The notes below the pieces were generated by a model. The model was given only the letters and a program-made list of their open reading frames with translations, searched no databases and had not been told where the DNA came from. Source: an uncultured Pelagibacteraceae bacterium (GTDB lineage Bacteria > Pseudomonadota > Alphaproteobacteria > Pelagibacterales > Pelagibacteraceae). From it: a DNA stretch of 64,000 nucleotides. Location: assembly GCA_902612235.1 (NCBI GenBank), contig CACMCJ010000003.1, positions 30,324-94,323 on the forward strand, given 5' to 3'. Positions within the stretch are counted from its first letter, which is position 1. Every line of letters begins with the position of its first letter. Position numbers and translations under genes: made by a program. Below are positions 46,337 to 56,518 of this stretch, in pieces.

Positions 46337-47109
46337 TTGAAACTCAGAAGATCTCTCATGGAATACAGGCCAGGCTTTTTATTCTTTAACCATTTTGCTG
46401 CAGCTAACGCTCCCTCAGAATATAAGGTTCTATCAAAAGACTCATGATTTAAAGTGACTATCTCTTTTCCACTTGAAAATTTGACTTCATGTTCTCCTAT
46501 TACTCCACCTTTTCTTATAGAGTTAAAATTAATTTTTTTGCTGTATGGAAAAGATTTTTTATTAAAATATTTTTTTCCAATCATGCTGTAAAAACTTTTG
46601 TTTTTCCCCTTTGAAATACCTTCTCCAAGCATGAGAGCAGTTCCAGAAGGGTAATCTTTTTTTCCTTTGTGATGAACTTCATAAACCTTACTTAAAAATT
46701 TATTTCCCAGGGATTTTGATGTAATCTCAGTTAGGTACATCAAAAGGTTTACTCCTAAACTCATGTTCCCTGCTTTTAATATGGGTATTTTTCTTGAATA
46801 AATTTTAATAATTTTTTCTTGTTTTTTGGTAAATCCAGTTGTTCCAATTACAATTCTTTTTTTTTGTTTTGCTGCGATTTTTAAAACCTCTAGCGTACAT
46901 TTAGGAATAGTAAAATCAATAATGACATCAGTGCTTTTAAACGCTCTTTCAGAATTAAGTTCAGGTTTAATTCCATTTATTTTTTTATTAATTTTTTTGC
47001 TTTCCGTTAAAGATACCAATTTGAAGTTTTTATTTAATATTGATGATTTAATGAGCTTTTGCCCCATCCTTCCCATGCAACCGGTAATAGTTAAATTAAT
47101 TTTTTTCAT
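46333..47109 (-). CDS. dapB: 4-hydroxy-tetrahydrodipicolinate reductase
   Basis: Lysine/meso-diaminopimelate pathway enzyme. The 258-residue protein starts with the NAD(P) fold INLTITGCMGRMGQKLIKS, then VIIDFTIPKCTLEVL, VIGTTGFTKKQ and EVHHKGKKDYPSGTALMLGE, the catalytic region. I start it at 47109 (MKKINLTITG); a longer frame would run over the small gene upstream. Its ATG overlaps the stop of that 55-codon gene (TAATG). Confidence 0.95.
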   Translation of the reverse strand: MKKINLTITGCMGRMGQKLIKSSILNKNFKLVSLTESKKINKKINGIKPELNSERAFKSTDVIIDFTIPKCTLEVLKIAAKQKKRIVIGTTGFTKKQEKIIKIYSRKIPILKAGNMSLGVNLLMYLTEITSKSLGNKFLSKVYEVHHKGKKDYPSGTALMLGEGISKGKNKSFYSMIGKKYFNKKSFPYSKKINFNSIRKGGVIGEHEVKFSSGKEIVTLNHESFDRTLYSEGALAAAKWLKNKKPGLYSMRDLLSFK

Positions 47110-47276
47110 TATAAAATTAGATAAATAATTACAATAATAACAAGTATAATTATAGTCCAAATAGATAGATTTTTCATAAATTGTTTTATCTTATTATTTG
47201 TAGATAAAAATCCTGGCAAAACTAAAGCTAATACTGCAACTAAAAATATTGCAGACATTAATTCATTTGTTTCCAT
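47109..47276 (-). CDS. Small two-helix membrane protein (55 residues), unrecognised
   Basis: Read on the minus strand from the ATG at 47276, this 56-codon frame (with stop) encodes METNELMSAIFLVAVLALVL, PGFLSTNNKIKQFMKNLSIW and TIIILVIIVIIYLIL. It has two membrane segments (about residues 8-24 and 40-55) joined by a basic loop. Its stop overlaps the dapB start (TAATG) and it lies five bases after dnaJ, so it fits exactly into the dnaJ-dapB spacer. Hydrophobic periodicity and perfect fit support a real gene. I do not recognise a family; similar alphaproteobacterial small membrane proteins in this spot would be the test. Confidence 0.7.
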   Translation of the reverse strand: METNELMSAIFLVAVLALVLPGFLSTNNKIKQFMKNLSIWTIIILVIIVIIYLIL

Positions 47277-47281
47277 TTATT

Positions 47282-48400
47282 TTATGAACTTTTCCAAAAC
47301 TTTTTTGCTTTTTCAAAAAAACCTTTAATAACTGGATCTGGTTTATTACTTTCAATTTCATTAAATTCTTCTAATATTTCTTTTTGTCTCTTTGAAAGCG
47401 AGCTAGGTACCTGAGTTATTACTCTAATGTATAGGTCACCAAAAATATTTCTCCTCAAAAGCGGCATACCTTTGCCTCTTAACCTAAATTGTTTTCCGTG
47501 TTGTGTTCCCGGAGGTATTTTAATTTTTGATTTACCTCCATCTATAGATGGTACTTCAACAGTTGTTCCTAAAGCTGCATCAGAAAAAGTAATTGGGAGT
47601 TCATAAAATAAATTTTCTTCAGATCTTTTGAAAATATTATGATTATCAATTGATATAAATAAATAAAGATCACCACTTTGACCACCTTTAGTGCCTGCCT
47701 CTCCTTTACCAGATAATCTTATTCTAGTTCCGTCATCAACTCCTTTAGGAATTTTTACGGTTACATTTTCATTCCCTTGTATTTTTCCATTTCCATTACA
47801 ATTTTTGCATGGATTATTAATTGTTTCTCCATATCCACTACATTGAGGACAAGTTTGTTGAATTGTAAAAAAACCCTGATTGCTTCTTACTTTACCCCGG
47901 CCTGAACAATAGCCACATTTAGATGGTTTAGAACCTTTAGCTGCCCCACTACCAGAACATGAATTACATTTTTTAAGCGTACTGTATTGAACGTTTTTCT
48001 CTAAACCTTTGTAAGCTTCTTCTAAATTAATGTTTACATCGTATCTTAAGTCATTACCTCTATTACTCGATCTTCTAGCTGAACTGCCTCCACCAAAATC
48101 TCCAAAAAAATCTTCGAAAATGTCTGAGAAAGAAGAGGTATCAAAGCCACCAAACCCTTGTCCTCCGCCAGCTCCTTCGAAAGCTGCATGGCCAAATTGA
48201 TCGTAGTTAGCTTTTCTTTTTTCATCAGAAAGTATGTGATAGGCTTCGCTAGCCTCTTTAAATCTTTCTTCTGATTTCTTATCGCCTTTGGTTTTATCTG
48301 GGTGGTATTTGAGTGCTAGTTTTCTGTATGCTTTTTTGATTTCATCTTTCGATGCTGACTTAGTTACACCTAAGACATCATAATAATCTCTTTTTGCCAC
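47282..48400 (-). CDS. dnaJ: Chaperone DnaJ
   Basis: DnaK co-chaperone. The 372-residue protein has the J domain ([26 protein letters not shown] in [10 protein letters not shown]), a Gly/Phe-rich region, four CxxCxGxG zinc repeats ([32 protein letters not shown]) and C-terminal substrate domains. It lies 23 bases after dnaK. Confidence 0.98.
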   Translation of the reverse strand: MAKRDYYDVLGVTKSASKDEIKKAYRKLALKYHPDKTKGDKKSEERFKEASEAYHILSDEKRKANYDQFGHAAFEGAGGGQGFGGFDTSSFSDIFEDFFGDFGGGSSARRSSNRGNDLRYDVNINLEEAYKGLEKNVQYSTLKKCNSCSGSGAAKGSKPSKCGYCSGRGKVRSNQGFFTIQQTCPQCSGYGETINNPCKNCNGNGKIQGNENVTVKIPKGVDDGTRIRLSGKGEAGTKGGQSGDLYLFISIDNHNIFKRSEENLFYELPITFSDAALGTTVEVPSIDGGKSKIKIPPGTQHGKQFRLRGKGMPLLRRNIFGDLYIRVITQVPSSLSKRQKEILEEFNEIESNKPDPVIKGFFEKAKKFWKSS

Positions 48401-48423
48401 AGGACGTCTCCTTTATAATTATC

Positions 48424-50352
48424 TTAGGCGCTTTTTTCTTTATCTTCCTCTTTTTTTTCCTTTACGTCTTCGAAATCTGCATCCACAACATTATCTTTTT
48501 CAGCCGGTTTAGTATTATCTTTGGCCTTCGAATTTGATTCAGGTTTTTGTTGACTTTTATATACTGCCTCTCCCAATTTCATTGAAGCTTGAATTAAACT
48601 TTGTGTTTTTTTCTTAATATCTTCAATATCACTTCCCTCAAGTGATTTTTTGAGATCAGATATTCCATCTTCAATTGCTTTTTTTTCTTCTGAAGAAACT
48701 TTATCACCATGCTCTTTTAAACTCTTTTCAGTAGAGAACACTAAACTGTCTGCTTGATTTCTCGCATCCACAGTCTCTCTTTTTTTCTTATCGGCTTCCT
48801 TATTTGCTTCAGCATCTTTTACCATTTTCTTAATTTCTTCATCCGACAATCCACCTGAAGCTTGTATTTGAATTTTTTGTTCTTTACCTGTCCCTTTATC
48901 TTTTGCGGAGACATTTACGATACCGTTCGCATCAATATCGAAAGTAACTTCGATTTGAGGAGTTCCTCTTGGTGCAGGAGCAATTCCAACTAGCTCAAAA
49001 TTTCCCAAGATCTTGTTATCAGCAGCCATCTCTCTTTCACCTTGCAGCACTCTAATGGTGACAGCTGGCTGATTATCTTCAGCAGTCGAGAAAACTTGAC
49101 TTTTTTTAGTAGGTATAGTTGTATTTTTTTCTATTAATTTTGTTGTTACACCACCAAGTGTTTCTATACCTAAAGAAAGTGGAGTTACATCTAACAAAAG
49201 AACATCTTTTACGTCACCTTGAAGAACACCGCCTTGTATAGCTGCTCCCATAGCAACTACTTCATCAGGGTTAACGCTTTTGTTTGGTTCTTTTCCAAAA
49301 AAATTTTTTACAGTTTCAATAATTTTTGGCATCCTTGTCATGCCACCAACTAACACAACCTCATTAATTTCTGCGGCAGAGAAGCCAGAGTCTTTAAGAG
49401 CTATTTTGCAAGGTTCCAATGTTCTGTCCACTAATGACTGAACCAAGGCTTCAAGTTTTGCTCTAGTAAATTTCAAGTTTAAATGTTTTGGTCCAGATTT
49501 ATCTGCAGTTATAAATGGAAGATTAATTTCAGTTTGAGCTGCAGAGGATAGTTCTATCTTAGCTTTTTCAGCTGCTTCCTTTAATCTTTGTAATGCTAGC
49601 TTATCAGATTTTAAATCTATGCCATTATCTTTCTTAAATTCAGATGCAAGATATTCTACTATTGCATCATCAAAATCTTCACCACCTAAAAATGTATCAC
49701 CATTCGTTGATTTTACCTCAAATACTCCATCACCAATTTCTAAAATAGAAATATCAAAAGTTCCTCCTCCTAAATCGTAGACTGCGATTTTTTTTCCACC
49801 TTTTTTATCTAACCCATAAGCCAAAGATGCTGCAGTAGGTTCGTTGATAATTCTTAACACTTCTAGTCCAGCAATTTTACCTGCGTCTTTCGTAGCTTGT
49901 CTTTGTGAATCATTAAAATACGCTGGTACAGTAATAACAGCTTTTGTAACTGCCTGACCTAAATACTTCTCGGCTGTCTCTTTCATTTTTTGTAAAACAA
50001 AAGCAGATATTTGAGAAGGAGAATATTTTTTACCTTTTCCTTCTACCCAAGCATCACCATTCTCTGATTTAATTATTTTATAAGGGACTTTTGAAATATC
50101 TTTTTGAACTGAGGGACCATCAAATTTTCTACCAATTAATCTTTTAACAGCAAAAATTGTATCTCCTGCATTAGTAACAGCTTGTCTTTTCGCTGGCTGA
50201 CCTACAAGTTTTTCTTCTTTTTCTAAAAATGCTACAACAGAGGGAGTTGTTCTGGCTCCTTCAACGTTTTCAAGAACTTTGGCTTGTTTGCCATCCATGA
50301 TAGCTACACATGAATTTGTTGTACCTAAATCTATTCCAATAACTTTGCTCAT
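48424..50352 (-). CDS. dnaK: Chaperone DnaK (Hsp70)
   Basis: The 642-residue Hsp70 has the full nucleotide-binding domain ([59 protein letters not shown]), the linker [19 protein letters not shown] and a substrate-binding domain with a charged C-terminal tail. An RpoH-type promoter lies upstream, with the start codon about 20 bases after the expected transcription start and a purine-rich Shine-Dalgarno (AAAAGGAAA) before it. Confidence 0.98.
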   Translation of the reverse strand: MSKVIGIDLGTTNSCVAIMDGKQAKVLENVEGARTTPSVVAFLEKEEKLVGQPAKRQAVTNAGDTIFAVKRLIGRKFDGPSVQKDISKVPYKIIKSENGDAWVEGKGKKYSPSQISAFVLQKMKETAEKYLGQAVTKAVITVPAYFNDSQRQATKDAGKIAGLEVLRIINEPTAASLAYGLDKKGGKKIAVYDLGGGTFDISILEIGDGVFEVKSTNGDTFLGGEDFDDAIVEYLASEFKKDNGIDLKSDKLALQRLKEAAEKAKIELSSAAQTEINLPFITADKSGPKHLNLKFTRAKLEALVQSLVDRTLEPCKIALKDSGFSAAEINEVVLVGGMTRMPKIIETVKNFFGKEPNKSVNPDEVVAMGAAIQGGVLQGDVKDVLLLDVTPLSLGIETLGGVTTKLIEKNTTIPTKKSQVFSTAEDNQPAVTIRVLQGEREMAADNKILGNFELVGIAPAPRGTPQIEVTFDIDANGIVNVSAKDKGTGKEQKIQIQASGGLSDEEIKKMVKDAEANKEADKKKRETVDARNQADSLVFSTEKSLKEHGDKVSSEEKKAIEDGISDLKKSLEGSDIEDIKKKTQSLIQASMKLGEAVYKSQQKPESNSKAKDNTKPAEKDNVVDADFEDVKEKKEEDKEKSA

Positions 50353-50380
50353 ATTTTTTCCTTTTTAAATTACACCTGTT

Positions 50381-50408
50381 ATATGGGTGTTATTTTCCTC
50401 TCTACAAG
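50381..50408 (-). promoter_or_regulatory. RpoH-type heat-shock promoter of dnaK
   Basis: On the minus strand CTTGTA (50408-50403) and CCCATAT (50387-50381) are 15 bases apart, a good match to the sigma32 pattern CTTGAAA...CCCATnT. The -35 begins immediately after the grpE stop codon, so dnaK can be induced independently of grpE. No CIRCE inverted repeat was seen. Confidence 0.65.
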
Positions 50409-50409
50409 G

Positions 50410-50997
50410 TTATTTAACCTCTTTTTTTTCAACTTTTTCGGTCTTTTTTTCTATTTTTTTAGCTACACCCACCAAGGCTGGTCTTAAAAGCCTATCTCCA
50501 AACATATAGCCTGCTTGTATCTCTTGCAAAACAGTCCCTGCCTCATAATTCTCATCTTCGATTTCGCTCATTGCCTGATGAAGATTTGGATCAAATTTCT
50601 TCTTATCTGCATCAATTTTTTTAATTTTATTTTTTTCAAATATAGTAAGAATATCTTTTTCTATAATTGTAAGATTTTCAGTAAATTTACCTAAATCTTT
50701 ATTATTTTTTAAATTTGAATCGTTTTTAATTGCTAATTTTGCCCTATGCAAATTATCTAGTATTGCTAAGCTTTCCTTTGCAAAATTGAATGATCCGAAT
50801 TCGAAAGCGTCCTTAATTTGTTTTTCAAATCTCATTCTTTGATTCTCTAGTTCAGCTAAGGATCTTAACAATTTGTCTTCTGTTTCTTTTAGTTTTTCCT
50901 CGAGTGATTTATCTTTCAAATTTTCAGATTTTTTGTTTTTGTCTACTGTTGCTTTTTCTTTAACTTCAGACGACTTTTTTTCATTACCCGTGTTCAT
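50410..50997 (-). CDS. grpE: Nucleotide-exchange factor GrpE
   Basis: Releases ADP from DnaK. The 195-residue protein has a charged disordered N-terminus, a long coiled coil (SLEEKLKETEDKLLRSLAELENQRMRFEKQI) and the beta domain GYMFGDRLLRPALVGVAKK near the end. It lies directly upstream of dnaK, transcribed in the same direction, 57 bases apart. Confidence 0.96.
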   Translation of the reverse strand: MNTGNEKKSSEVKEKATVDKNKKSENLKDKSLEEKLKETEDKLLRSLAELENQRMRFEKQIKDAFEFGSFNFAKESLAILDNLHRAKLAIKNDSNLKNNKDLGKFTENLTIIEKDILTIFEKNKIKKIDADKKKFDPNLHQAMSEIEDENYEAGTVLQEIQAGYMFGDRLLRPALVGVAKKIEKKTEKVEKKEVK

Positions 50998-51041
50998 ACT
51001 ATGTGCTATATAATAATTAAAAGTTAAATTACTAGATGTTT

Positions 51042-51620
51042 ATGAAAAAAATACTTATTGGCACTCATAATATGGGAAAATTTAAAGAATTAAGCTTTCT
51101 TATATCCAACAAAATTAAGAAGATCTCACCAAAAACACTTAAAATTAAAAGCCCAAAAGAGACAGGCAAAACTTTTTCTGCAAATGCCATATTAAAAGCT
51201 AAATATTTTTCCAAATTCACAAAATTACCCGTTATTGCTGATGACTCTGGTCTATGCATTAAAGCTCTTAACGGTAAACCTGGAATTCATTCAGCTAGGT
51301 GGGCAAAAAAATATGGAGGTTTTTCAAATTCAATTAAAGTTATTTTAAAAAGAATGAAATATAAAAAGAACAGAAGTGCACAGTTTGTTTGTAGTCTTTC
51401 GTATAAATCCCCTGAAGGGAAAATAGTAGTAGTGGTAGGAAAATTAAATGGAAAAATTTCTTATGATTCAAAAGGAAAGAAAGGTTTTGGATATGATCCA
51501 ATATTTATTCCTCGATTAAAAAAAATAACTTTTGGTCAAATGTCGAAAATTAAGAAGATAAAAAGCGATCATAGATTTTTAGCATTTAAGAAATTAAAAA
51601 AAAAAATTAAAATTTTGTAA
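51042..51620 (+). CDS. rdgB: RdgB, XTP/dITP pyrophosphatase
   Basis: Removes deaminated purine triphosphates. Signature pieces are IGTHNMGKFKELSFL (N-terminus), the catalytic VIADDSGLCIKALNGKPGIHSARWAKK and GFGYDPIFIPRLKKITFGQMSKIKK with HR near the end. I prefer ATG 51042 (MKKILIGTHN) over 51036. It is divergent from grpE and overlaps the convergent LppC-like gene by 14 bases. The hrcA-rph genes that often precede it are absent. Confidence 0.95.
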   Translation: MKKILIGTHNMGKFKELSFLISNKIKKISPKTLKIKSPKETGKTFSANAILKAKYFSKFTKLPVIADDSGLCIKALNGKPGIHSARWAKKYGGFSNSIKVILKRMKYKKNRSAQFVCSLSYKSPEGKIVVVVGKLNGKISYDSKGKKGFGYDPIFIPRLKKITFGQMSKIKKIKSDHRFLAFKKLKKKIKIL

Positions 51621-52761
51621 ATTTATTATTCTCAGCTCTATAAATATTCAGATTTTGGTTGATCTTCTTATTATTAAAACTAAATGTACCGATTTTACCT
51701 TTAATTTTCCCTTTAAATGAAAAATCATTAACACTATTTATTTTGCCATTCTTTTTCCATATATAATAAATTAAACCTAGCGCATCATAAGTGAGAATTG
51801 TAATTTCACTTGGAAAATCTTTGTAAGTTTTAAAATAATTTTCCTTGTATCGTTTAAATTCTTTATAATTTATTGAGGGGTAATATAAGCTTTTGACTGT
51901 GTTTTCATAAAAAATACTTTCATCAAACCACTGATTTACTGTAGTAAACAAAACTTTTTCCTGATTAACATCAGTAAATACTAATGAGGTTAGTACACTT
52001 TTCAAACTACTACCAAAGTCAATAATAATTACCGAGTCAAAATTTACATCTCCCAATGTATATTTTTGGTCTAATAATTCGAGTTGACGCTTGGATCCTT
52101 CATCATCTTTGTCTTCAAACATTTTTTTTCTTAATTCTAAATTTCTTTTTCTTTGAGAATAATTAGTTAATATTTCAATTTCACCAGTCAATACTTTTGG
52201 GTCAGAATTATACTTGAAAATTTTGAAATTTTTTAAGTCAAACTTATCCAATTTATTTTCAATAAAAGCAGTATATTTATTTTTTGGTAAAAGAATTATA
52301 GTTTTATTTTTCTTTTGCTTTTTTAAAAAATCTATTAAAGCTTCCATCTGGGATTCAAAACTTATCCCAATGCTTATTATATTATTTTGAAATTCAGGAT
52401 TAATATTTGATGGAGAAATAAATATCATGTTTGAAAATTTTTTGACTTCTTCAAAATCTTCATTATCTATTGGCCCAATAACTATTTTTACATTCTGAGA
52501 TTTAAGCTCTTTAATAGCACTAGATAATTTTTCTCTATTATTTGTCCCAGAGTCTCTTGGGATTATATGCACATTTTTATCATCAATCTCATTTAATGCG
52601 AGTTGTAATGAATGTAATAAAGAAAACCCTAAACTTTTATATTCGCCACTTAGAGGAGCAAGTAAGCCAACTTTAAGAAAGTTATTATTTTCGTCACTTA
52701 ATAGATTAGAATTAAAAAAAAATAATATATAAGTTATAAATATAATGATTTTATTTTTCAT
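51607..52761 (-). CDS. LppC-like penicillin-binding-protein activator (periplasmic binding fold)
   Basis: The 384-residue product has an N-terminal signal peptide (IIIFITYILFFFNSNLLS) without a lipobox cysteine and a type-1 periplasmic-binding fold: KVGLLAPLSGEYKSLGFSLLHSLQLALNEI, IVIGPIDNEDFEEV, and ITILTYDALGLIYYIW. Gene order (next to rsmI) is that of alphaproteobacterial LppC/LpoA-like proteins that stimulate peptidoglycan synthases; a branched-chain amino acid-binding protein is the alternative. Its start codon lies three bases from the divergent rsmI start. Confidence 0.82.
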   Translation of the reverse strand: MKNKIIIFITYILFFFNSNLLSDENNNFLKVGLLAPLSGEYKSLGFSLLHSLQLALNEIDDKNVHIIPRDSGTNNREKLSSAIKELKSQNVKIVIGPIDNEDFEEVKKFSNMIFISPSNINPEFQNNIISIGISFESQMEALIDFLKKQKKNKTIILLPKNKYTAFIENKLDKFDLKNFKIFKYNSDPKVLTGEIEILTNYSQRKRNLELRKKMFEDKDDEGSKRQLELLDQKYTLGDVNFDSVIIIDFGSSLKSVLTSLVFTDVNQEKVLFTTVNQWFDESIFYENTVKSLYYPSINYKEFKRYKENYFKTYKDFPSEITILTYDALGLIYYIWKKNGKINSVNDFSFKGKIKGKIGTFSFNNKKINQNLNIYRAENNKFTKF

Positions 52762-52764
52762 ATT

Positions 52765-53607
52765 ATGAAACTTTCTAGTAAAAACTTATATATTGTTTCA
52801 ACACCTATTGGAAATTTAGATGATATTACCATAAGAGCAATAAATGTGCTTAAAAAATCGGATTTAATTCTTTGTGAAGACACGCGACATTCTTTTAAAT
52901 TACTAAGTCATTTAAAAATAAAAAAAAAACTTCTTCCCTATCATAAATTTAATGAAAAAAAAGAGCTTGCGAATATCAATAAATATATAAATGAAGGCAA
53001 AATTTTGTCTTTAATATCAGATGCTGGCACACCAACACTCTCAGACCCTGGCAGACTTCTTATACAATTTTGTATCAAAGAAAAAATAAATATAGTTCCT
53101 ATTCCAGGAGTTTCTTCAATAACCGCCTCAATGAGCGTGTCAGGTTTTAAAGATCAATTTTTATTTTATGGTTTTTTACCAAAAACAGAAAATGAACTGG
53201 AAAAAACTTTATCTCTTTTAAGTAATAACGATTTTACACAAGTATTTTTTATTCCAGCTTTAAAAATTAATTTTTATCTTAAAAAGTTTAAAAAATTTTT
53301 TGCAGGAAGACAGATTTTAATTGCAAAGGAGATTACCAAATTACATGAAACATTTTATAGAGCCAGCCTAGATCAAATTAAGTTGTTTAAAAAAACTATT
53401 AAAGGTGAGTTAACTATTGCAATTTCAGAAAAAAATACTAAAGATAAAACTTTCAATGAGAGAAAAATTATAGAAAAAGCTAAATTGTATTTAAAAAAAT
53501 ATAGTTTGAAGGATGTAGTAAATTTGATTTTTGAGTCTGAAAAAATTAATAAAAAGAAAATTTACCAAATATGCCTAAATATAAAAAATAATGAAAAAAA
53601 TAATTAG
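52765..53607 (+). CDS. rsmI: RsmI, 16S rRNA 2'-O-ribose C1402 methyltransferase
   Basis: Tetrapyrrole-methylase-fold enzyme. The 280-residue protein shows YIVSTPIGNLDDITIRAINVLKKSDLILCEDTRH, LISDAGTPTLSDPG and VPIPGVSSITASMSVSG, all family hallmarks, followed by a lysine-rich C-terminal domain. The yraN gene that often follows is missing; a BON-domain lipoprotein overlaps by 17 bases instead. Confidence 0.96.
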   Translation: MKLSSKNLYIVSTPIGNLDDITIRAINVLKKSDLILCEDTRHSFKLLSHLKIKKKLLPYHKFNEKKELANINKYINEGKILSLISDAGTPTLSDPGRLLIQFCIKEKINIVPIPGVSSITASMSVSGFKDQFLFYGFLPKTENELEKTLSLLSNNDFTQVFFIPALKINFYLKKFKKFFAGRQILIAKEITKLHETFYRASLDQIKLFKKTIKGELTIAISEKNTKDKTFNERKIIEKAKLYLKKYSLKDVVNLIFESEKINKKKIYQICLNIKNNEKNN

Positions 53608-54169
53608 CTTAATTATCATATTTTTTTTAACTTCTTGTACTTCAGTTGGACAATTTGGTGCAGGAGTTGATATCACTTTTGATCCAAGAACGATCGGTAT
53701 GCAAATTGACGATACTATTATGCAAAAAAATTTATCCGCAAGGTTAGCATTATCTGATAAGAAGTATTTTCTATCAGTTTCATCTGAAGTTATAGATGGT
53801 AGAATATTTCTTTCAGGAAAAGTTGACTCTCCAGAGGAGAAAATTAAAATTACGAAAATGGCATGGGAGACTAAAGGCGTAAGGTCTGTTAAAAATGCTA
53901 TTAGCATTAAAGGACAAAGTAATTTTAAAAGTACTGCCAAAGATGTATTAATTACCAGCCAACTGAGAACAGCATTGATCTTTAATAAAAAAACAAAAGC
54001 AAGGAACTATACTTTAGAAACTATTAATAAAAATATTTATATATTTGGGATTGCTATGGATGATGAGGAAAAAAAGGAAGTCATTAATGAAGCTAATAAA
54101 ATTTATGATGTGAAGGAAATAATACCCTCAATATATCTAGCAACTGAACTCAGTAGAACTAAACTTTAA
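53591..54169 (+). CDS. BON-domain lipoprotein (DolP/OsmY-like)
   Basis: The 192-residue protein has a signal peptide with lipobox FLTSC (residue 16) and two BON domains (about residues 40-110 and 115-185; SSEVIDGRIFLSGKVDSPEEK, LETINKNIYIFGIAMDDEE). BON domains bind phospholipid at the outer membrane; the E. coli relative DolP sits next to rsmI (yraL) and lpoA as well, so the context fits. Its stop shares TTAA with the convergent maeB. Confidence 0.9.
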   Translation: MKKIISLIIIFFLTSCTSVGQFGAGVDITFDPRTIGMQIDDTIMQKNLSARLALSDKKYFLSVSSEVIDGRIFLSGKVDSPEEKIKITKMAWETKGVRSVKNAISIKGQSNFKSTAKDVLITSQLRTALIFNKKTKARNYTLETINKNIYIFGIAMDDEEKKEVINEANKIYDVKEIIPSIYLATELSRTKL

Positions 54170-56448
54170 ATAGAATAATCTATAACATCAGCAGAATAAG
54201 CAGCAATAGATGCTAAATTTAAAATTTCAGACGTACTCGCTCTTAAAGGCGCTACTTCTATTGGAAGTCCTAGTCCTATAAGCAGTGGTCCAATTAATTT
54301 TCCTCCACCAAATACTTTCATCAATTTAGTTGAGATTGCTGCGCTATGTAGAGCAGGCATAATAAGAATGTTAGCGTTACCGACTATTTTTGAAAAAGGA
54401 TATATTTCTTTATAAACTGGATTTAATGCAACATCTGGCTGCATTTCACCATCAAAATCAAAATCAACTTTATCTTTTTTTAATAATTCAATAGCGTCCC
54501 TAACATGTTTAGTATTTTTTGAAATCGGCTTTCCAAATGTAGAATGAGACAGAAAAGCAACCTTTGGATCAAAACCAAATAGTCTTGCAACTCGCACACA
54601 AGATTTAGACACTTTAACTAATCTTTCTGGCGAGGGAAAATCTTGTACATTAGTGTCAGCAACTAATATTGTTTTTCCTTTTAAAGTGATCATAGTCATA
54701 CCAAAAATTTCTTCTCCTGGTCTTGACTCAGTAACTTTTTTTAATTTCTCAATTGATGCAGCATAGTGTCTTATATTCCCTGTAACCATTGCGTCTGCAT
54801 CTTTACACGCAATCATAGATGCACCCCATGCAATACGGTCGTTTCGAACTAATCTATCAACGTCTCTTTCTAACTGACCCTCTCTTTGAAGTCTTTTATA
54901 CAAGTGTTTAGTATATTTCTCTCTTTTCTCTTTATCTGTAGAGTTTATTATTTCTATCTTATAATTTTCATCAAGGCCTATATTTTTAAGTTGTTCTTTT
55001 ATTCTTTTCTCTGTTCCAATTAAAATTGGAGTACCTAGTTTGTTTCTTCCAAATTCAATAGCTGCTTTAAGCATATTTTCGTCCTCTCCCTCAGCAAATA
55101 TAACTCTTTTTGGATTTTTTCTTACTTTGGCATTAATCCCCTGCATTAATGACATTGTTGGATCAAGTCGATTTGTAAGTTGATCTTTATACATCTCAAT
55201 ATCTTTAATATCTTTTCTTGCAACTCCACTTTTCATTGCAGCTTCGGCAACAGCTGCAGGGATTACACTAATTAATCTTGGATCAAAAGTTGATGGTATT
55301 ATGTATTCTTTGCCGTACCTTGGACGATCTCCCCCATAAGCAGAAACCACTTCGTCAGGAACATTTTCACGAGCTAATAAAGCGATTGCCTTAGCAGCCG
55401 CAACTTTCATTTCTTCATTAATTTCTTTAGCTCTAACATCAAGTGCACCGCGGAAAATATAAGGAAACCCAATTAAATTATTTACTTGATTATGATAGTC
55501 AGATCTTCCAGTTGCTATTATTGCATCTGAACGAACCTCTTGAATTAATTCTGGTTTTATTTCTGGGTCAGGGTTTGCACAAGCAAATATAATTGGATCT
55601 TTTGCCATTGATTTGACCATTTCTTTTGAAACAACATCCTTTGCAGATAGTCCTAAAAATACATCAGCGCCATTAATTGCCTCTTTTAAAGTTCTTAGCT
55701 TAGTTTCTATAGCATGAGATGATTTAAATTGATCAACGTTTGCTCTACCTTTGAAAATTACTCCTTTACTATCACACATAATGATATTTTCACTTTTAAT
55801 ACCTGAGCTTTTAAATAAGTTAGCACATGCTTGCGCAGAGGCTCCTGCTCCGTTAATAACAACTTTTACTTTATCTATTTTTTTCTTTGAAATATCCAAA
55901 GCGTTTATTAAAGCTGCAGTTGTTATAATAGCGGTTCCGTGCTGGTCATCATGAAAGATAGGTATATCTAAAAGTTCTTTTAATTTTTGTTCAATAACAA
56001 AACAATCAGGTGCAGCAATATCCTCAAGGTTAATACCTCCAAACGTTCCTCCTATATTTTTTATTGTCTCAATAATTGCTTCAGCTTTATTATTGTTAAT
56101 TTCAATATCTATCGAGTCTATATCTGCAAATCTTTTAAATAAAACAGATTTCCCCTCCATGACAGGTTTAGACGCTAAGGCACCTAAATTTCCTAATCCT
56201 AAAATCGCAGAACCATTACTTATAACAGCAACTAAATTTCCTTTACTGGTATAATCGTAAGCAAGGTCAGGATTTTTAGCGATTTCCTTAACCGGCGCTG
56301 CAACCCCAGGTGAGTATGCAAGAGATAGATCTCTTTTGGTTGTAAGAGGTTTGCTCGAACTTATCTCAATTTTGCCTGACTTTCCTTTTATATGGAAATC
56401 AAGAGCTTCTTTATCTGAATAATGATCTATTTCTGTTTTCTTTGGCAT
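54166..56448 (-). CDS. maeB: NADP-dependent malic enzyme (MaeB type, with phosphotransacetylase-like domain)
   Basis: Oxidative decarboxylation of malate to pyruvate. The 760-residue protein has the malic enzyme half (AYSPGVAAPVKEIA, FKRFADIDSIDIEI, FHDDQHGTAIITTAALINAL, VINGAGASAQACA) to about residue 425 and a phosphotransacetylase-like C-terminal half (RVIFAEGEDENMLKAA ... LSHSTFGKP) thought to be regulatory. Length is typical. It stands alone on the minus strand. Confidence 0.97.
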   Translation of the reverse strand: MPKKTEIDHYSDKEALDFHIKGKSGKIEISSSKPLTTKRDLSLAYSPGVAAPVKEIAKNPDLAYDYTSKGNLVAVISNGSAILGLGNLGALASKPVMEGKSVLFKRFADIDSIDIEINNNKAEAIIETIKNIGGTFGGINLEDIAAPDCFVIEQKLKELLDIPIFHDDQHGTAIITTAALINALDISKKKIDKVKVVINGAGASAQACANLFKSSGIKSENIIMCDSKGVIFKGRANVDQFKSSHAIETKLRTLKEAINGADVFLGLSAKDVVSKEMVKSMAKDPIIFACANPDPEIKPELIQEVRSDAIIATGRSDYHNQVNNLIGFPYIFRGALDVRAKEINEEMKVAAAKAIALLARENVPDEVVSAYGGDRPRYGKEYIIPSTFDPRLISVIPAAVAEAAMKSGVARKDIKDIEMYKDQLTNRLDPTMSLMQGINAKVRKNPKRVIFAEGEDENMLKAAIEFGRNKLGTPILIGTEKRIKEQLKNIGLDENYKIEIINSTDKEKREKYTKHLYKRLQREGQLERDVDRLVRNDRIAWGASMIACKDADAMVTGNIRHYAASIEKLKKVTESRPGEEIFGMTMITLKGKTILVADTNVQDFPSPERLVKVSKSCVRVARLFGFDPKVAFLSHSTFGKPISKNTKHVRDAIELLKKDKVDFDFDGEMQPDVALNPVYKEIYPFSKIVGNANILIMPALHSAAISTKLMKVFGGGKLIGPLLIGLGLPIEVAPLRASTSEILNLASIAAYSADVIDYSI

Positions 56449-56518
56449 TTATTTTTATGAGTATGTAATATAAAGAAAATTAATTCACTATAAATTTATG
56501 GCCTAATTTAGATAATTT

